A stretch of DNA of 64,000 bases from Streptomyces sp. PT12 (lineage in GTDB: Bacteria; Actinomycetota; Actinomycetes; Streptomycetales; Streptomycetaceae), in NCBI RefSeq assembly GCF_003311645.1, contig NZ_QEST01000129.1, forward strand, positions 124,001-188,000, read 5' to 3'. The position numbers and the translations under genes were made by a program. The notes beneath the pieces are model-generated. The model had not been told where the DNA came from. It did no database searches and was given only the letters and a program-made list of their open reading frames with translations. Below, one piece after another: positions 49,618-58,251 of this stretch; position 1 is the stretch's first letter, and each line of letters starts with the position of its first letter.

Positions 49618-50403
49618 TCACACCACGGCCCCGTTGAAGACCTCTCCATCACCCGGCAGCACGACGTCGACCGGCGCGCCGAAGTCGTAGAGCTCGACCG
49701 TCGACGTCACATCGATCCCCCGCTCCCCGAAGCGGAAGCGGTGGGTGATCTCCCGCGGCAGCCCCCTGTCGTCGAGGAACGCGTCGAACGGCACCTCCGT
49801 CTCCGCGAACCCGCCCACGGCCGCGGCCAGTTGGTCGCCCACCCGCCCCGGCGCCGCGTCCGCCGCGGCGGCGATGTCGGTCACCCCCCTGAAGTGCCGC
49901 AGCGTCTCGCCGCCCACCTCGGCCTCCCCCAGGTCGTCGACGGCCACGAGCCCGCCGAGCAGCGCCGCGGCGGCCAGCGGGTCCGTCGCCCCGCCGGTCA
50001 CGAGGTTCCCGTCGGCCAGCGACGAGACGTCGACCACGACCCACTTGTCGGGGGGAACGCCCGCGCCCCGGTTCTTCATGTACAGCCGCCCCGGCACGAA
50101 CACCTCCGTGACCGGCTCGCCGTCGGGCAGTGTCACCAGCAGCTCGCCGCTGCGCTCCCCGTAGTCGAAACCGCCACGCCCTCGCAGCGTGATCCGCGTG
50201 CCGCCCGACGACATCTCCATCGCGGTGCGCGCCCGCGAGCTGCCCGAGTCGGCCAGCCGCTCCACCGCCCCGCGAAGCGCCTCGCGCGCGTCGCCCTCGG
50301 CCGCCGCCCCGGTGCCGGAGCAGCCGGTCGCCGCGGTCAGCAGCGCCAGCGCGGACAGCGCGCCGAGCAGCTCGTTGACGCGCATACGCCGCCGTAGCGC
50401 CAT
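49618..50403 (-). CDS. Secreted lipoprotein, LprG/LppX-like
   Basis: 261 residues. Signal peptide LLGALSALALLTAATGCSG with lipobox ATGC. The rest is beta-rich with pieces such as RLYMKNRGAGVPPDKWVVVD and RHFRGVTDIAAAADAAPG, which fit the LppX/LprG-like lipoproteins of actinobacteria that carry lipids. ATG 50403 or the internal ATG 50385 could be the start. Neighbours give no functional hint. Confidence 0.8.
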   Translation of the reverse strand: MALRRRMRVNELLGALSALALLTAATGCSGTGAAAEGDAREALRGAVERLADSGSSRARTAMEMSSGGTRITLRGRGGFDYGERSGELLVTLPDGEPVTEVFVPGRLYMKNRGAGVPPDKWVVVDVSSLADGNLVTGGATDPLAAAALLGGLVAVDDLGEAEVGGETLRHFRGVTDIAAAADAAPGRVGDQLAAAVGGFAETEVPFDAFLDDRGLPREITHRFRFGERGIDVTSTVELYDFGAPVDVVLPGDGEVFNGAVV

Positions 50404-50485
50404 GGCCTGCCGACACCCCCAGCAACCGTCGTCCCGGATTCGTAACCGCCTAACGAGGGGCCCCCGCGGCCGTTACGGTGGTGGG

Positions 50486-50698
50486 GTGCGCGACCAGGGT
50501 GAAGACGAGGCGTCCCGGGGGGAGCCGAAGGACCCCGAAGAGCCGGGGGCCGGGACCGTGCACCGGGTCGTCCTCACCGAGCGGGGCCCTTTTGTCGCCC
50601 CCCGCTGCGTGTGCGGCTGGTACGGCCCGGCGCGCCGCTCCCGGCCACTGGCGCGGGACGAGGCCGCCGCGCACATGGCCGACAGCGCGGCGGGGTAG
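50486..50698 (+). CDS. Small conserved protein with CVCGW motif
   Basis: 70 residues: acidic N-terminus, then TVHRVVLTERGPFVAPRC, VCGWYGPARRSRPLARDEAA and a His near the end. The paired cysteines could bind metal. GTG 50486 is chosen because a -10-like TACGGT lies about 10 bases upstream, which suggests a leaderless mRNA. Short proteins like this are known in Streptomyces, but no function is recorded that I know of. Confidence 0.7.
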   Translation: MRDQGEDEASRGEPKDPEEPGAGTVHRVVLTERGPFVAPRCVCGWYGPARRSRPLARDEAAAHMADSAAG

Positions 50699-50716
50699 CG
50701 GGGTCCGCACCCGCGC

Positions 50717-51400
50717 TCAGGCGGCCAGGCGGCTCCGCTGCTCTGTCAGATCGGCCGTGCGGGCGGCGGGCAGGGACGCGCCAGGGGGGCGCGCGATCCA
50801 GCCCAGGCCCCGGCGCGTGCCGCACCGGCGCACAAGCGGGGTCAGCGCGCCGAGCGCGAGCGGCGCGAGCAGCAGCGCGACGGCGGTGCCCAGGGCGTAT
50901 CCGCCGATGACGTCGCTGGGGTAGTGCACCCCGAGCAGCACGCGCGCGAAGCCCTGGAGGAGCGCGAACGCGAACGCGACCGCCCCCAGGACGCGGTGCA
51001 CCAGGAACAGGGCGACGGCGATCGCCATGGCGGCGCTCGCGTGGTCGCTCACAAACGAGTACCCGTCCTTGCCCTGCACGAGCACCGCGACATCCGGGTG
51101 GTCGACGAACGGGCGCGGCCGGGCGACGAAGTCGCGGATCGGGGCGTTGGCCAGGAACGCGAGCCCGGCCGCGAGAGGGGCCCAGGCGGCCCCGGCCACC
51201 GCCTGATGGGCGTCGGACCTGCGCCTGACGAGGAACCAGGCGGCGATGACCAGCAGCGCGAGGGCCACGGGGATCCCGTGCTCCCCTACGAAGCTGACGG
51301 CGCGTCGGCCCCAGCCGGGGAGCGATTCGCCGAGGCCGTTGATGCCGTAGAGCACATCCAACTCGATGTCTGGATTGTCGAATTGATCGAGACCAGCCAT
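50717..51400 (-). CDS. PAP2-superfamily phosphatase (membrane)
   Basis: 227 residues, about six helices. The three PAP2 motifs are present: RDFVARPRPFVD, FVSDHASAAMAIAVAL and RVLLGVHYPSDVIGG, with the catalytic His in each of the last two. It probably dephosphorylates a lipid phosphate such as undecaprenyl diphosphate or phosphatidic acid at the outer face. ATG 51400 gives a normal N-terminus. Confidence 0.92.
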   Translation of the reverse strand: MAGLDQFDNPDIELDVLYGINGLGESLPGWGRRAVSFVGEHGIPVALALLVIAAWFLVRRRSDAHQAVAGAAWAPLAAGLAFLANAPIRDFVARPRPFVDHPDVAVLVQGKDGYSFVSDHASAAMAIAVALFLVHRVLGAVAFAFALLQGFARVLLGVHYPSDVIGGYALGTAVALLLAPLALGALTPLVRRCGTRRGLGWIARPPGASLPAARTADLTEQRSRLAA

Positions 51401-51607
51401 GTGCCGTTGTGGCCCCTTCTGACGTGGGGGACCCTGCCGAGGCAGGCAGGGAGGAGGAGCCCCTGTTCCGGTACAGGTAACGCCCTGTACCTCCCCCGGA
51501 GTGCCGAGGTCCATCGAATGACGACCTCAGCGTTATCGAACAGCAACGCGTCGCCGCAGTTCAGCGAGGAATCGTTGGCCAGAACCTCACTGGACGTAGA
51601 TGGGCGC

Positions 51608-52591
51608 TCACGCCGCCGCGGGGCGGGTGGCCCCAAAATAATCCGGGGAATCAATGGGGTCAAAACGGATCGTGGCCCCGGTGTACGGGGCGTTGATCAT
51701 GTATCCGCCGCCGATGTAGAGGCCGACGTGGTGGATGCTCCTGGGGTCGTCAAGATCATACGCGAAGAACACCAGGTCACCGGGCAGGAGTTCGTCCCGC
51801 GAGGGGTGGGGACCGGCGTTCCACTGATCGTTCGCGATGCGCGGCAGCTCGATCCCGACCTCCTCGTAGGCGGCCTTGGTCAGCCCCGAGCAGTCGAACC
51901 GCCCGTCGTCCTCGGCCGTGCCGTCGCCGCCCCACTGGTACGGCGTCCCGAGCTGCTCCTGCGCGAAGTGCACGGCGCCCGCCGCCGCCTCGAGCGCGGG
52001 CAGCGGCTCGTCCTCGGGCGGCGCGGCGAAGCTGGCCTCGGCGGAGCGGATGATGCGGACGTAGTTCTGCGTCTCCTCGTAGGGCGGGACGCCGTTGTAC
52101 CGGATCACGGCGTAGGGGCCCGCGTTGTAGGCGGCCAGCATGTTGTTCACGGGATCCCCTGGGACGTCGTCCACATAGCCCGCGAGGGAGCAGTCGTAAC
52201 GGGCGGCGGACGGGATGGCGTCCTGCGGGTCCCACACGTTGGCCACGCCGTCGCCGTTGGCGTCGATGCCGTGGGTCGCCCAGGTGCTCGGGATGAACTG
52301 CGCGATGCCCTGCGCCTCGGCGTGGCTGCGCACATCGGGCTGCCAGCCGCTCTCCTGGCTGAGCTGGGCGGCGAGTATGGCGGGCGAGAGGGTCTCGCAG
52401 TAGTTCCCCCACTCGGCGACCAGTTGCTCGTACTCCTCGGGCACGGTGTCACGGGCCAGCTGCCCACCGCCGCCGCCCCCGCCCCCGCCCGGCAGATCGG
52501 ACGCGGCGCCGTAGACCCCGACGACGAGAAACGCCATGAAGCCGCCGAGCCCCCCGACCCCGGCCCCCACGGCCAGCACGATCCTCCGCAT
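51608..52591 (-). CDS. Secreted lytic transglycosylase / NlpC-P60 endopeptidase
   Basis: 327 residues. A membrane anchor (VLAVGAGVGGLGGFMAFLVV) and a Gly linker lead to an SLT-type domain (LAAQLSQESGWQPDVRSHAE with the catalytic Glu) and then a C40 NlpC/P60 domain with catalytic Cys in DGRFDCSGLTKAAY and His in SIHHVGLYIGGG. It cuts both glycan and stem peptide. This layout is common in conjugation and type IV secretion loci of Gram-positive bacteria, where it opens the wall. The gene at 52775 encodes a possible pilin-like protein. Confidence 0.93.
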   Translation of the reverse strand: MRRIVLAVGAGVGGLGGFMAFLVVGVYGAASDLPGGGGGGGGGQLARDTVPEEYEQLVAEWGNYCETLSPAILAAQLSQESGWQPDVRSHAEAQGIAQFIPSTWATHGIDANGDGVANVWDPQDAIPSAARYDCSLAGYVDDVPGDPVNNMLAAYNAGPYAVIRYNGVPPYEETQNYVRIIRSAEASFAAPPEDEPLPALEAAAGAVHFAQEQLGTPYQWGGDGTAEDDGRFDCSGLTKAAYEEVGIELPRIANDQWNAGPHPSRDELLPGDLVFFAYDLDDPRSIHHVGLYIGGGYMINAPYTGATIRFDPIDSPDYFGATRPAAA

Positions 52592-52774
52592 CCCTCAACT
52601 CTCCCCAATCCGCGGCGACCTGACCAGCACTATGGCACGCGAGGGACATCACAGCGGGTCGTTCCCCCGCAACGGCGCCTGACGCGGGATCACTTCCGGT
52701 TCCCCCTCTGTCACCCGGGCGTGGCACAATCCGAAGGGAGTGCCGTACGAGAGCCAGTTGGGTGGTGAGTTCCC

Positions 52775-53086
52775 GTGGACGATAACGAGGAAGAGCCGGA
52801 TGGCATCGACAACATCATCGGTGGCATCGCCCCGGACTGGGGCCCGTTCGCCGCGGTGGGCGACCAGGCGCGGACGATGGTGCAGGTGATCATGGCGCTG
52901 GCCATCCTCATCTGCCTCGGCATCGCCATCTGGGGCGCGGCCAAGCAGCGCATCGGGTCCACCGCCATGCGGGACTCCTTCAGCGCGGAGCAGGGCAAGG
53001 GCCTGATCGTCGCCGGGCTGACCGGCGTCTTCATCATCGGCTCGCTCGGCACGCTGTTCACCATCATCTACGGCATGTCGATCTAG
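52775..53086 (+). CDS. Small two-span membrane protein, TrbC/VirB2-like in form
   Basis: 103 residues. Two hydrophobic helices (MVQVIMALAILICLGIAIWG and GLIVAGLTGVFIIGSLGTLF) are separated by a polar loop of about 30 residues. Size and layout fit the VirB2/TrbC pilin-like proteins that accompany secreted transglycosylases in type IV secretion-like loci. No ATPase gene is next to it. GTG 52775 follows GGTGGTGAG. It is divergent from the transglycosylase gene. Confidence 0.75.
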   Translation: MDDNEEEPDGIDNIIGGIAPDWGPFAAVGDQARTMVQVIMALAILICLGIAIWGAAKQRIGSTAMRDSFSAEQGKGLIVAGLTGVFIIGSLGTLFTIIYGMSI

Positions 53087-53104
53087 GCGGAGAGTCAGCT
53101 GCCC

Positions 53105-54208
53105 ATGCGGGGAAGGCGCGTTGCGCGTCACGTGGCGGCCTTCGCCGCGCTGGGCGCGCTTGCCGTCGGCTGCACCGTCGGCCCCGCGGCCAACCGCGGG
53201 GAGCGCGAGGACCGTTCGGCCGAGGAGGAGCAGCGGCCCGGCGACGAGGGCGGCGACGACGAGGCCCCGCCGCCCCTCTTCCCCGACGACCCGCCGCAGG
53301 GCGAGCCGGAGCCCGAGCCCACCGCGGCGCCCGCCACGGGGAGCGCGACGGCGGCGCCCGAGCCGGTCATCGACCAGGCGGTGGACGCCTGTTGCCTCGC
53401 CCAGGTCCCCGAGAGCGAGGACCTGCTGATCGCCTCCGGCGACACCGTGTTCCTGCACCAGGCCGACGGCGAAGGGGAGTTGACGCCGCTTGGCCAGGTG
53501 CCGGGCGAGATCATGGGCCTGGCGCTGCCCCGCTCCGCCACCGGCAGCTATGTGGGCGTCTTCGTCTCCTACGCCGCGTCCGACGGCGGCCATGTCTCCG
53601 GCTTCCGCTACTACCCCGACCGGGACTGGGAGCCCTGGGGAGCGACGCCGACCGAGCTCATCGACGATCCGTTCCCGCTCGCGGGCGACGGGGCGCGCGG
53701 CGGCGGCGCCCTGGCGTTCGGCCCCGACGGCTACCTCTACGCGGGGACGGGCGACGCGGGCGACCCGGCCGTCGCGGAGGACACCGCGTCCCTCGCGGGC
53801 AAGGTCCTGCGCCTCGACCCGAACGGCAGCGATCCGCCCGTCGTCCACTCCCCAGGCCCCTACGCCGACGTGCGCGGGATCGCGTGGGATCAGGACCGGA
53901 TGTGGGTCGTGGACGCCGCCGACGACGGCGCGCGGCTGTTCTCCGTCGTGCCCGAGGGCGACCCCGTCGACGTGTGGGAGCTGCCAGGCGAGGTGCCCAC
54001 GGGGCTCGCGGCCAGCGAGGGGTCGCTGTGGATGCCGGGCGGCGCCGAGGGCAGGCTGTGGCGCATCCCGCTCCACGGCACCGCGCTGGTGCCCGACCCC
54101 GCCGCCGTGCTCGACCTCGCCGCGCCGGGGGCGTTGCTCGCCGACGCGGGCTCGACGGACCTGCTCGCCCTGGGCGACGGCGCCGTGCTCCGCCTCACCG
54201 TGGAGTGA
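53105..54208 (+). CDS. PQQ-glucose-dehydrogenase-like beta-propeller lipoprotein
   Basis: 367 residues. Signal peptide with lipobox LAVGC, an acidic Pro/Glu-rich linker, and then a propeller domain. YLYAGTGDAGDP followed by SLAGKVLRLDPNG is the pattern of soluble PQQ glucose dehydrogenase-like proteins. Whether PQQ ligands are kept was not established. It starts 18 bases after the small membrane gene, so they are cotranscribed. Confidence 0.82.
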   Translation: MRGRRVARHVAAFAALGALAVGCTVGPAANRGEREDRSAEEEQRPGDEGGDDEAPPPLFPDDPPQGEPEPEPTAAPATGSATAAPEPVIDQAVDACCLAQVPESEDLLIASGDTVFLHQADGEGELTPLGQVPGEIMGLALPRSATGSYVGVFVSYAASDGGHVSGFRYYPDRDWEPWGATPTELIDDPFPLAGDGARGGGALAFGPDGYLYAGTGDAGDPAVAEDTASLAGKVLRLDPNGSDPPVVHSPGPYADVRGIAWDQDRMWVVDAADDGARLFSVVPEGDPVDVWELPGEVPTGLAASEGSLWMPGGAEGRLWRIPLHGTALVPDPAAVLDLAAPGALLADAGSTDLLALGDGAVLRLTVE

Positions 54209-54242
54209 CCCTGGGCCGACCCACCGCCCCGCTCGAACGGCG

Positions 54243-55166
54243 TCAGCCCGCCCCGAGCCCCCTGGCCGCAAGGTCGAGCAGCGCGAAGACGAACAGACTG
54301 ATGCCGACGAAGCCGTTGACCGTGAAGAACGCCCGGTTCAGGCGGCTCAGATCCCGCGGCGTCACGATCGCGTGCTCGTAGACGAACGCCGCGGCCACCA
54401 CCGCCACCCCGGCCCACAGGAACGGCCCGCCCTCCGTGGCCACCGCGTACCACGCCAGCAGCCCCAGCGTCAGCGCATGGCACGCGCGCGCCCCGTACAG
54501 CGCCCCCGCGATCCCGAAGCGCGCGGGCACCGAACGCACGCCCCCCGCGCGGTCGGACGCCACGTCCTGGCACGCGTAGATCAGGTCGAACCCCCCGATC
54601 CACAGCCCCACCGCGAGGCCCAGGATCGCCGCGTCCCACGACCACGCGCCGGTCACCGCGAGCCAGCCGCCCACCGGGCCCATGGCCTGGGCGAGCCCGA
54701 GGATCGCGTGCGGGAAGTCCGTGAACCGCTTGCCGTACGGATAGACCACCATCGGCACCACCGCCACCGGCGCGAGCGCGAGGCAGAGGGGGTTGAGCAG
54801 CGCGGCGGCGCCGAGGAAGACGGCGAGCGCCACGAGCGCGCCGCTCCACGCCGCGCGCACCGAGACGGCGCCCGTGACGAGTTCGCGCCCCGCCGTGCGC
54901 GGGTTGCGCGCGTCGATCTCGCGGTCGATGATCCGGTTGGCCGCCATGGCGAACGTCCGCAGCCCGACCATCGCGAGCGTCACGAGCAGCAGCGTCCACC
55001 AGTCCACCGCCCCCTCGCCGAGGAACATGGCGGTGAGCGTCGCGGTATAGGCGAAGGGCAGCGCGAAGACCGAGTGCTCGATCATCACCAGCCGCAGGAA
55101 CGCCCTGACGTGGCCCGCTCCCTGGCCTGGACCCGGCGTCCCGAGGGCGGACGCCTCGGCCGTCAC
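54243..55166 (-). CDS. mqnP: Menaquinone prenyltransferase MqnP (UbiA family)
   Basis: 307 residues, about eight helices. The two aspartate-rich motifs are NRIIDREIDARNPRT (first) and DLIYACQDVASDRAGGV (second). In the futalosine route it prenylates the 1,4-dihydroxy-6-naphthoate unit in the membrane. GTG 55166 overlaps the mqnL stop, so the pair is coupled. Confidence 0.93.
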   Translation of the reverse strand: MTAEASALGTPGPGQGAGHVRAFLRLVMIEHSVFALPFAYTATLTAMFLGEGAVDWWTLLLVTLAMVGLRTFAMAANRIIDREIDARNPRTAGRELVTGAVSVRAAWSGALVALAVFLGAAALLNPLCLALAPVAVVPMVVYPYGKRFTDFPHAILGLAQAMGPVGGWLAVTGAWSWDAAILGLAVGLWIGGFDLIYACQDVASDRAGGVRSVPARFGIAGALYGARACHALTLGLLAWYAVATEGGPFLWAGVAVVAAAFVYEHAIVTPRDLSRLNRAFFTVNGFVGISLFVFALLDLAARGLGAG

Positions 55167-56614
55167 AGCCCGTACTCCTTCCAGCGGCGGCTGACGCGCT
55201 CGGCGACCTCGGGGTCAGGCACGATCATCGGCGGCCAGCCGCCGTCGCGCGTGTACCCCTCCTCCGGCCACTTCGCCGTGGCGTCGATGCCCGCCTTGCC
55301 GCCCCAGAACTGCTGGTACGACGCGTGGTCGAGATGGTCGACGGGCCCCTCGGTGAGCAGCAGGTCGCGCGCGTAGTCGACGTTGCCGAGCGCGCGCCAG
55401 GCGACCTCGTGCAGGTCGTGCACGTCGCAGTCGGAGTCCACCACGACGATCAGCTTGGTCAGCGACATCATGTGCGCGCCCCACACGGCCGACATCACCT
55501 TCTGGGCGTGCTTGGGGTACTTCTTGTCGATCGACAGGATCGCGCAGTTGTGGAAGCCGCCCGCCTCGGGCAGGTGGTAGTCCACGATGTCCGGGATGAT
55601 GATCTTGAGCAGCGGCAGGAAGAACCGCTCCGTCGCGCGCCCGAGCGGCCCGTCCTCGGTCGGCGGGCGCCCCACGACGATCGACTGGAACACCGGCTTG
55701 CGCCGCATCGTGACGCAGTCGATCGTGAGGGCGGGAAACGGCTCCTGCGGCGTGTAGAAGCCGGTGTGGTCGCCGAACGGGCCCTCCGGCAGCGTGCGTC
55801 CCGGCTCGAGCCAGCCCTCGAGCACCACCTCGGCGTTGGCCGGGACCTGGAGCGGCACCGTCTGGCAGTCCACCAGCTCGATCCGCTTGCCCTGCACGAA
55901 CCCCGCGAACAGGTACTCGTCGATGTCGCCGGGCAGCGGCGCGGTCGAGGCGTAGGTCACGGCGGGCGGGCAGCCGAACGCTATCGCGACGGGCAGCCGT
56001 TCGCCGCGCCGCGCGGCCACCTGGTAGTGGTTGCGGCTGTCCTTGTGGATCTGCCAGTGCATGCCGATCGTGCGCGCGTCGTGGCGCTGGAGCCGGTAGA
56101 GGCCGAGATTGCGGATCCCGGTCTCGGGGTCCTTGGTGTGCGTCAGCCCGAGGTTGAAGAACGACCCGCCGTCCTCCGGCCAGGTGAACAGCGCGGGAAG
56201 GCGGTCGAGGTCGACGTCGTCGCCCTTGAGGACGACCTCGTGCACCGGCGCGCTCCTCACCTTCTTCGGCGGTACGTGCGCCATCGCGCCGAGCTTGCCG
56301 AACGCCTCGCGGATGCCGACGAACCCGTGCGGCAGCTCGGGCTTGAGCAGGCCGCCGATCTTCTCGCTGATGTCGTCGTAGGAGCGCAGCCCAAGCGCCT
56401 TGAGCAGGCGGCGGTCGGTCCCGAAGACGTTCACGGCCAGGGGGAGGTCGGAGCCCTTGACGTTCTCGAAGAGCAACGCCGGGCCCCCCGCCTTGTTCAC
56501 CCGGTCGGTGATCTCCCCCACTTCGAGACGCGGATCGACCTCCGCCTTCACCCGCTTCAGGTCGCCGTCGCGTTCGAGCGCCTTCAGCAGGGCACGGAGG
56601 TCGTCGTATGCCAT
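55163..56614 (-). CDS. mqnL: UbiD-type menaquinone decarboxylase MqnL
   Basis: 483 residues of the UbiD family, with conserved blocks such as MHWQIHKDSRNHYQVA, PEGPFGDHTGFYTPQEPFPA and the late LTEGPVDHLDHASYQQFWGG. With a prenylated flavin it decarboxylates the futalosine-pathway intermediate after prenylation. The gene order MqnL-MqnP on one transcript is that of other Streptomyces. Confidence 0.94.
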   Translation of the reverse strand: MAYDDLRALLKALERDGDLKRVKAEVDPRLEVGEITDRVNKAGGPALLFENVKGSDLPLAVNVFGTDRRLLKALGLRSYDDISEKIGGLLKPELPHGFVGIREAFGKLGAMAHVPPKKVRSAPVHEVVLKGDDVDLDRLPALFTWPEDGGSFFNLGLTHTKDPETGIRNLGLYRLQRHDARTIGMHWQIHKDSRNHYQVAARRGERLPVAIAFGCPPAVTYASTAPLPGDIDEYLFAGFVQGKRIELVDCQTVPLQVPANAEVVLEGWLEPGRTLPEGPFGDHTGFYTPQEPFPALTIDCVTMRRKPVFQSIVVGRPPTEDGPLGRATERFFLPLLKIIIPDIVDYHLPEAGGFHNCAILSIDKKYPKHAQKVMSAVWGAHMMSLTKLIVVVDSDCDVHDLHEVAWRALGNVDYARDLLLTEGPVDHLDHASYQQFWGGKAGIDATAKWPEEGYTRDGGWPPMIVPDPEVAERVSRRWKEYGL

Positions 56615-56699
56615 GCCGCTCAGTATTGCCGACGCATTACCCTGGCCTTGTCAGGGGGCCTCGCGAGCGGCCCGGTGTCATCTAGCGCAGGGGGCTACC

Positions 56700-57122
56700 A
56701 TGCTGAGGGTGCTGCTGATTCTCGTGCCACTGGCGCTGGTCATCTACGCCCTGGTCGACTGCATCACGTCCGACGACGAGGACATCAAGCACCTGCCGAA
56801 GCTGGTGTGGATCCTGCTCATTGTCCTCGGCTGGGTGGTCGGCCCCGTGGCCTGGATTCTCGTCGGCCGCAATCGCGGAGCGCCGCGCGTGGGCGGCTTC
56901 GGCCGCAGGGGCGCGGGCGGTGGCTGGGTCGCGCCCGATGACAACCCCGAGTTCCTCCGCTCCCTGGGCGACGACCGCGCCCGCGAGGAGAGCAGGCGCG
57001 AGGAGCAGGAGAAGGACAAGGAGCTCCTAGAGAGCTGGGAAGAGGACCTGCGCCGGCGCGAGGAGGAGATGCGCCGGGGCGAGGGCGAGGACGACACCCC
57101 GCCCAGCGGCAAGGACCGCTGA
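56700..57122 (+). CDS. PLDc_N (cardiolipin-synthase N-terminal-like) membrane protein
   Basis: 140 residues. Two helices (RVLLILVPLALVIYALVDCI and PKLVWILLIVLGWVVGPVAW) form the PLDc_N domain, followed by a Gly-rich stretch and a highly charged coiled coil (REESRREEQEKDKELLESWE). Function unknown; it is divergent from mqnL, and AGGGGG lies 6 bases before ATG 56700. Confidence 0.9.
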   Translation: MLRVLLILVPLALVIYALVDCITSDDEDIKHLPKLVWILLIVLGWVVGPVAWILVGRNRGAPRVGGFGRRGAGGGWVAPDDNPEFLRSLGDDRAREESRREEQEKDKELLESWEEDLRRREEEMRRGEGEDDTPPSGKDR

Positions 57123-57156
57123 CCCCGGCGCTCCCCGCCCCGGCTCGGGCCCGGGC

Positions 57157-58251
57157 TCAGACGCCGCCGTAGGAGTGCAGGCTGTCGAAGAAGATGTTGA
57201 CGCCGTAGTAGTTGATCAGGAAGCACACGAAGCCGACGATCGCCAGATACGCCGCCTTCCGCCCCTTCCACCCGGCCGTCGCGCGCGCGTGCAGGTAGGC
57301 GGCGTAGGCGACCCACGTGATGAACGCCCAGACCTCCTTGGGGTCCCAGCCCCAGTAGCGGCCCCACGCGTTCTCCGCCCAGATGGCACCGGCGATGATC
57401 GTGAACGTCCACACCGGGAAGACGGCCGCGTTGATCCGGTAGGCGAACTTGTCGAGCGAGACCGACGACGGCAGCCGCTCGAGCACCGACGCGCTCCAGC
57501 CCTTGGCCTCCTCGCCCGCCGCGCCCTTCGCCTCGTGCCGGTCGCGCAGCAGGAAGAGGCCGCTGGAGATCGCCCCCACGTAGAACAGCCCGCCGCAGAC
57601 GATCGCCAGCGGGACATGGATCCACATCCAGATCGAGTCCAGCGCGGGCACCAGCTGGGCGCTCTCGGTATACAGCACGGTCACGGCCAGGCCGAGGTCG
57701 AGCAGCACGGTGGTGACCAGCGGCAGCCCGAGCCAGCGGACGTTCCTCCGCGCGGCGAGGAACGCGAGGAACGCGCCGGTGACCGTCATGGAGAACGCCG
57801 TGGAGAACTCGTACATGTTGCCCCAGGGCCCGCGCTCCACGGACACCGCCCGCACGACGACCGCGCCGAGGTGCAGCAGGAACGCCAGCACGGTCAGCGA
57901 GACCGCGATGCGCCCATAGGTGTCACCCCTGACGTCGCCGCCCGACGCGCCGGGGCCGTCGGGGACGTCGTCGCGGCCAGGGGCGCCGGAGCGGGTGACG
58001 ACCTTGGGGCGTTCGAGCACCGAGGTGGTGCCGCCCTTGGTGACGACTACCCCGGGCACGGCCTGTGCCGGGACGGCGGCCGCTTCGCCGCCCTCGCCCG
58101 TCAGCGCGGCCGCCGTGCGGGCGACCTTGCTGCGGCCGCCGAGGATCCACTCGGCGACAAAGGCGAGGAACGCGATGGCGTAGACGGCCATCGCCGAGTA
58201 GACCAGCGTGTTGCTGAGGTCGGCGAGCTCCTCGCCTGCGGCGAGAATCAT
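57157..58251 (-). CDS. ccsB: Cytochrome c biogenesis protein CcsB/CcsA (WWD haem handler)
   Basis: 364 residues, about eight helices. The tryptophan-rich haem motif reads ENAWGRYWGWDPKEVWAFIT, and conserved histidines flank it (LLHLGAVVVRAV, MWIHVPLAIV). With ResB it delivers haem to apocytochrome c outside the membrane. The start overlaps the resB stop by 4 bases. It ends a four-gene operon tlpA-ccdA-resB-ccsB. Confidence 0.95.
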   Translation of the reverse strand: MILAAGEELADLSNTLVYSAMAVYAIAFLAFVAEWILGGRSKVARTAAALTGEGGEAAAVPAQAVPGVVVTKGGTTSVLERPKVVTRSGAPGRDDVPDGPGASGGDVRGDTYGRIAVSLTVLAFLLHLGAVVVRAVSVERGPWGNMYEFSTAFSMTVTGAFLAFLAARRNVRWLGLPLVTTVLLDLGLAVTVLYTESAQLVPALDSIWMWIHVPLAIVCGGLFYVGAISSGLFLLRDRHEAKGAAGEEAKGWSASVLERLPSSVSLDKFAYRINAAVFPVWTFTIIAGAIWAENAWGRYWGWDPKEVWAFITWVAYAAYLHARATAGWKGRKAAYLAIVGFVCFLINYYGVNIFFDSLHSYGGV

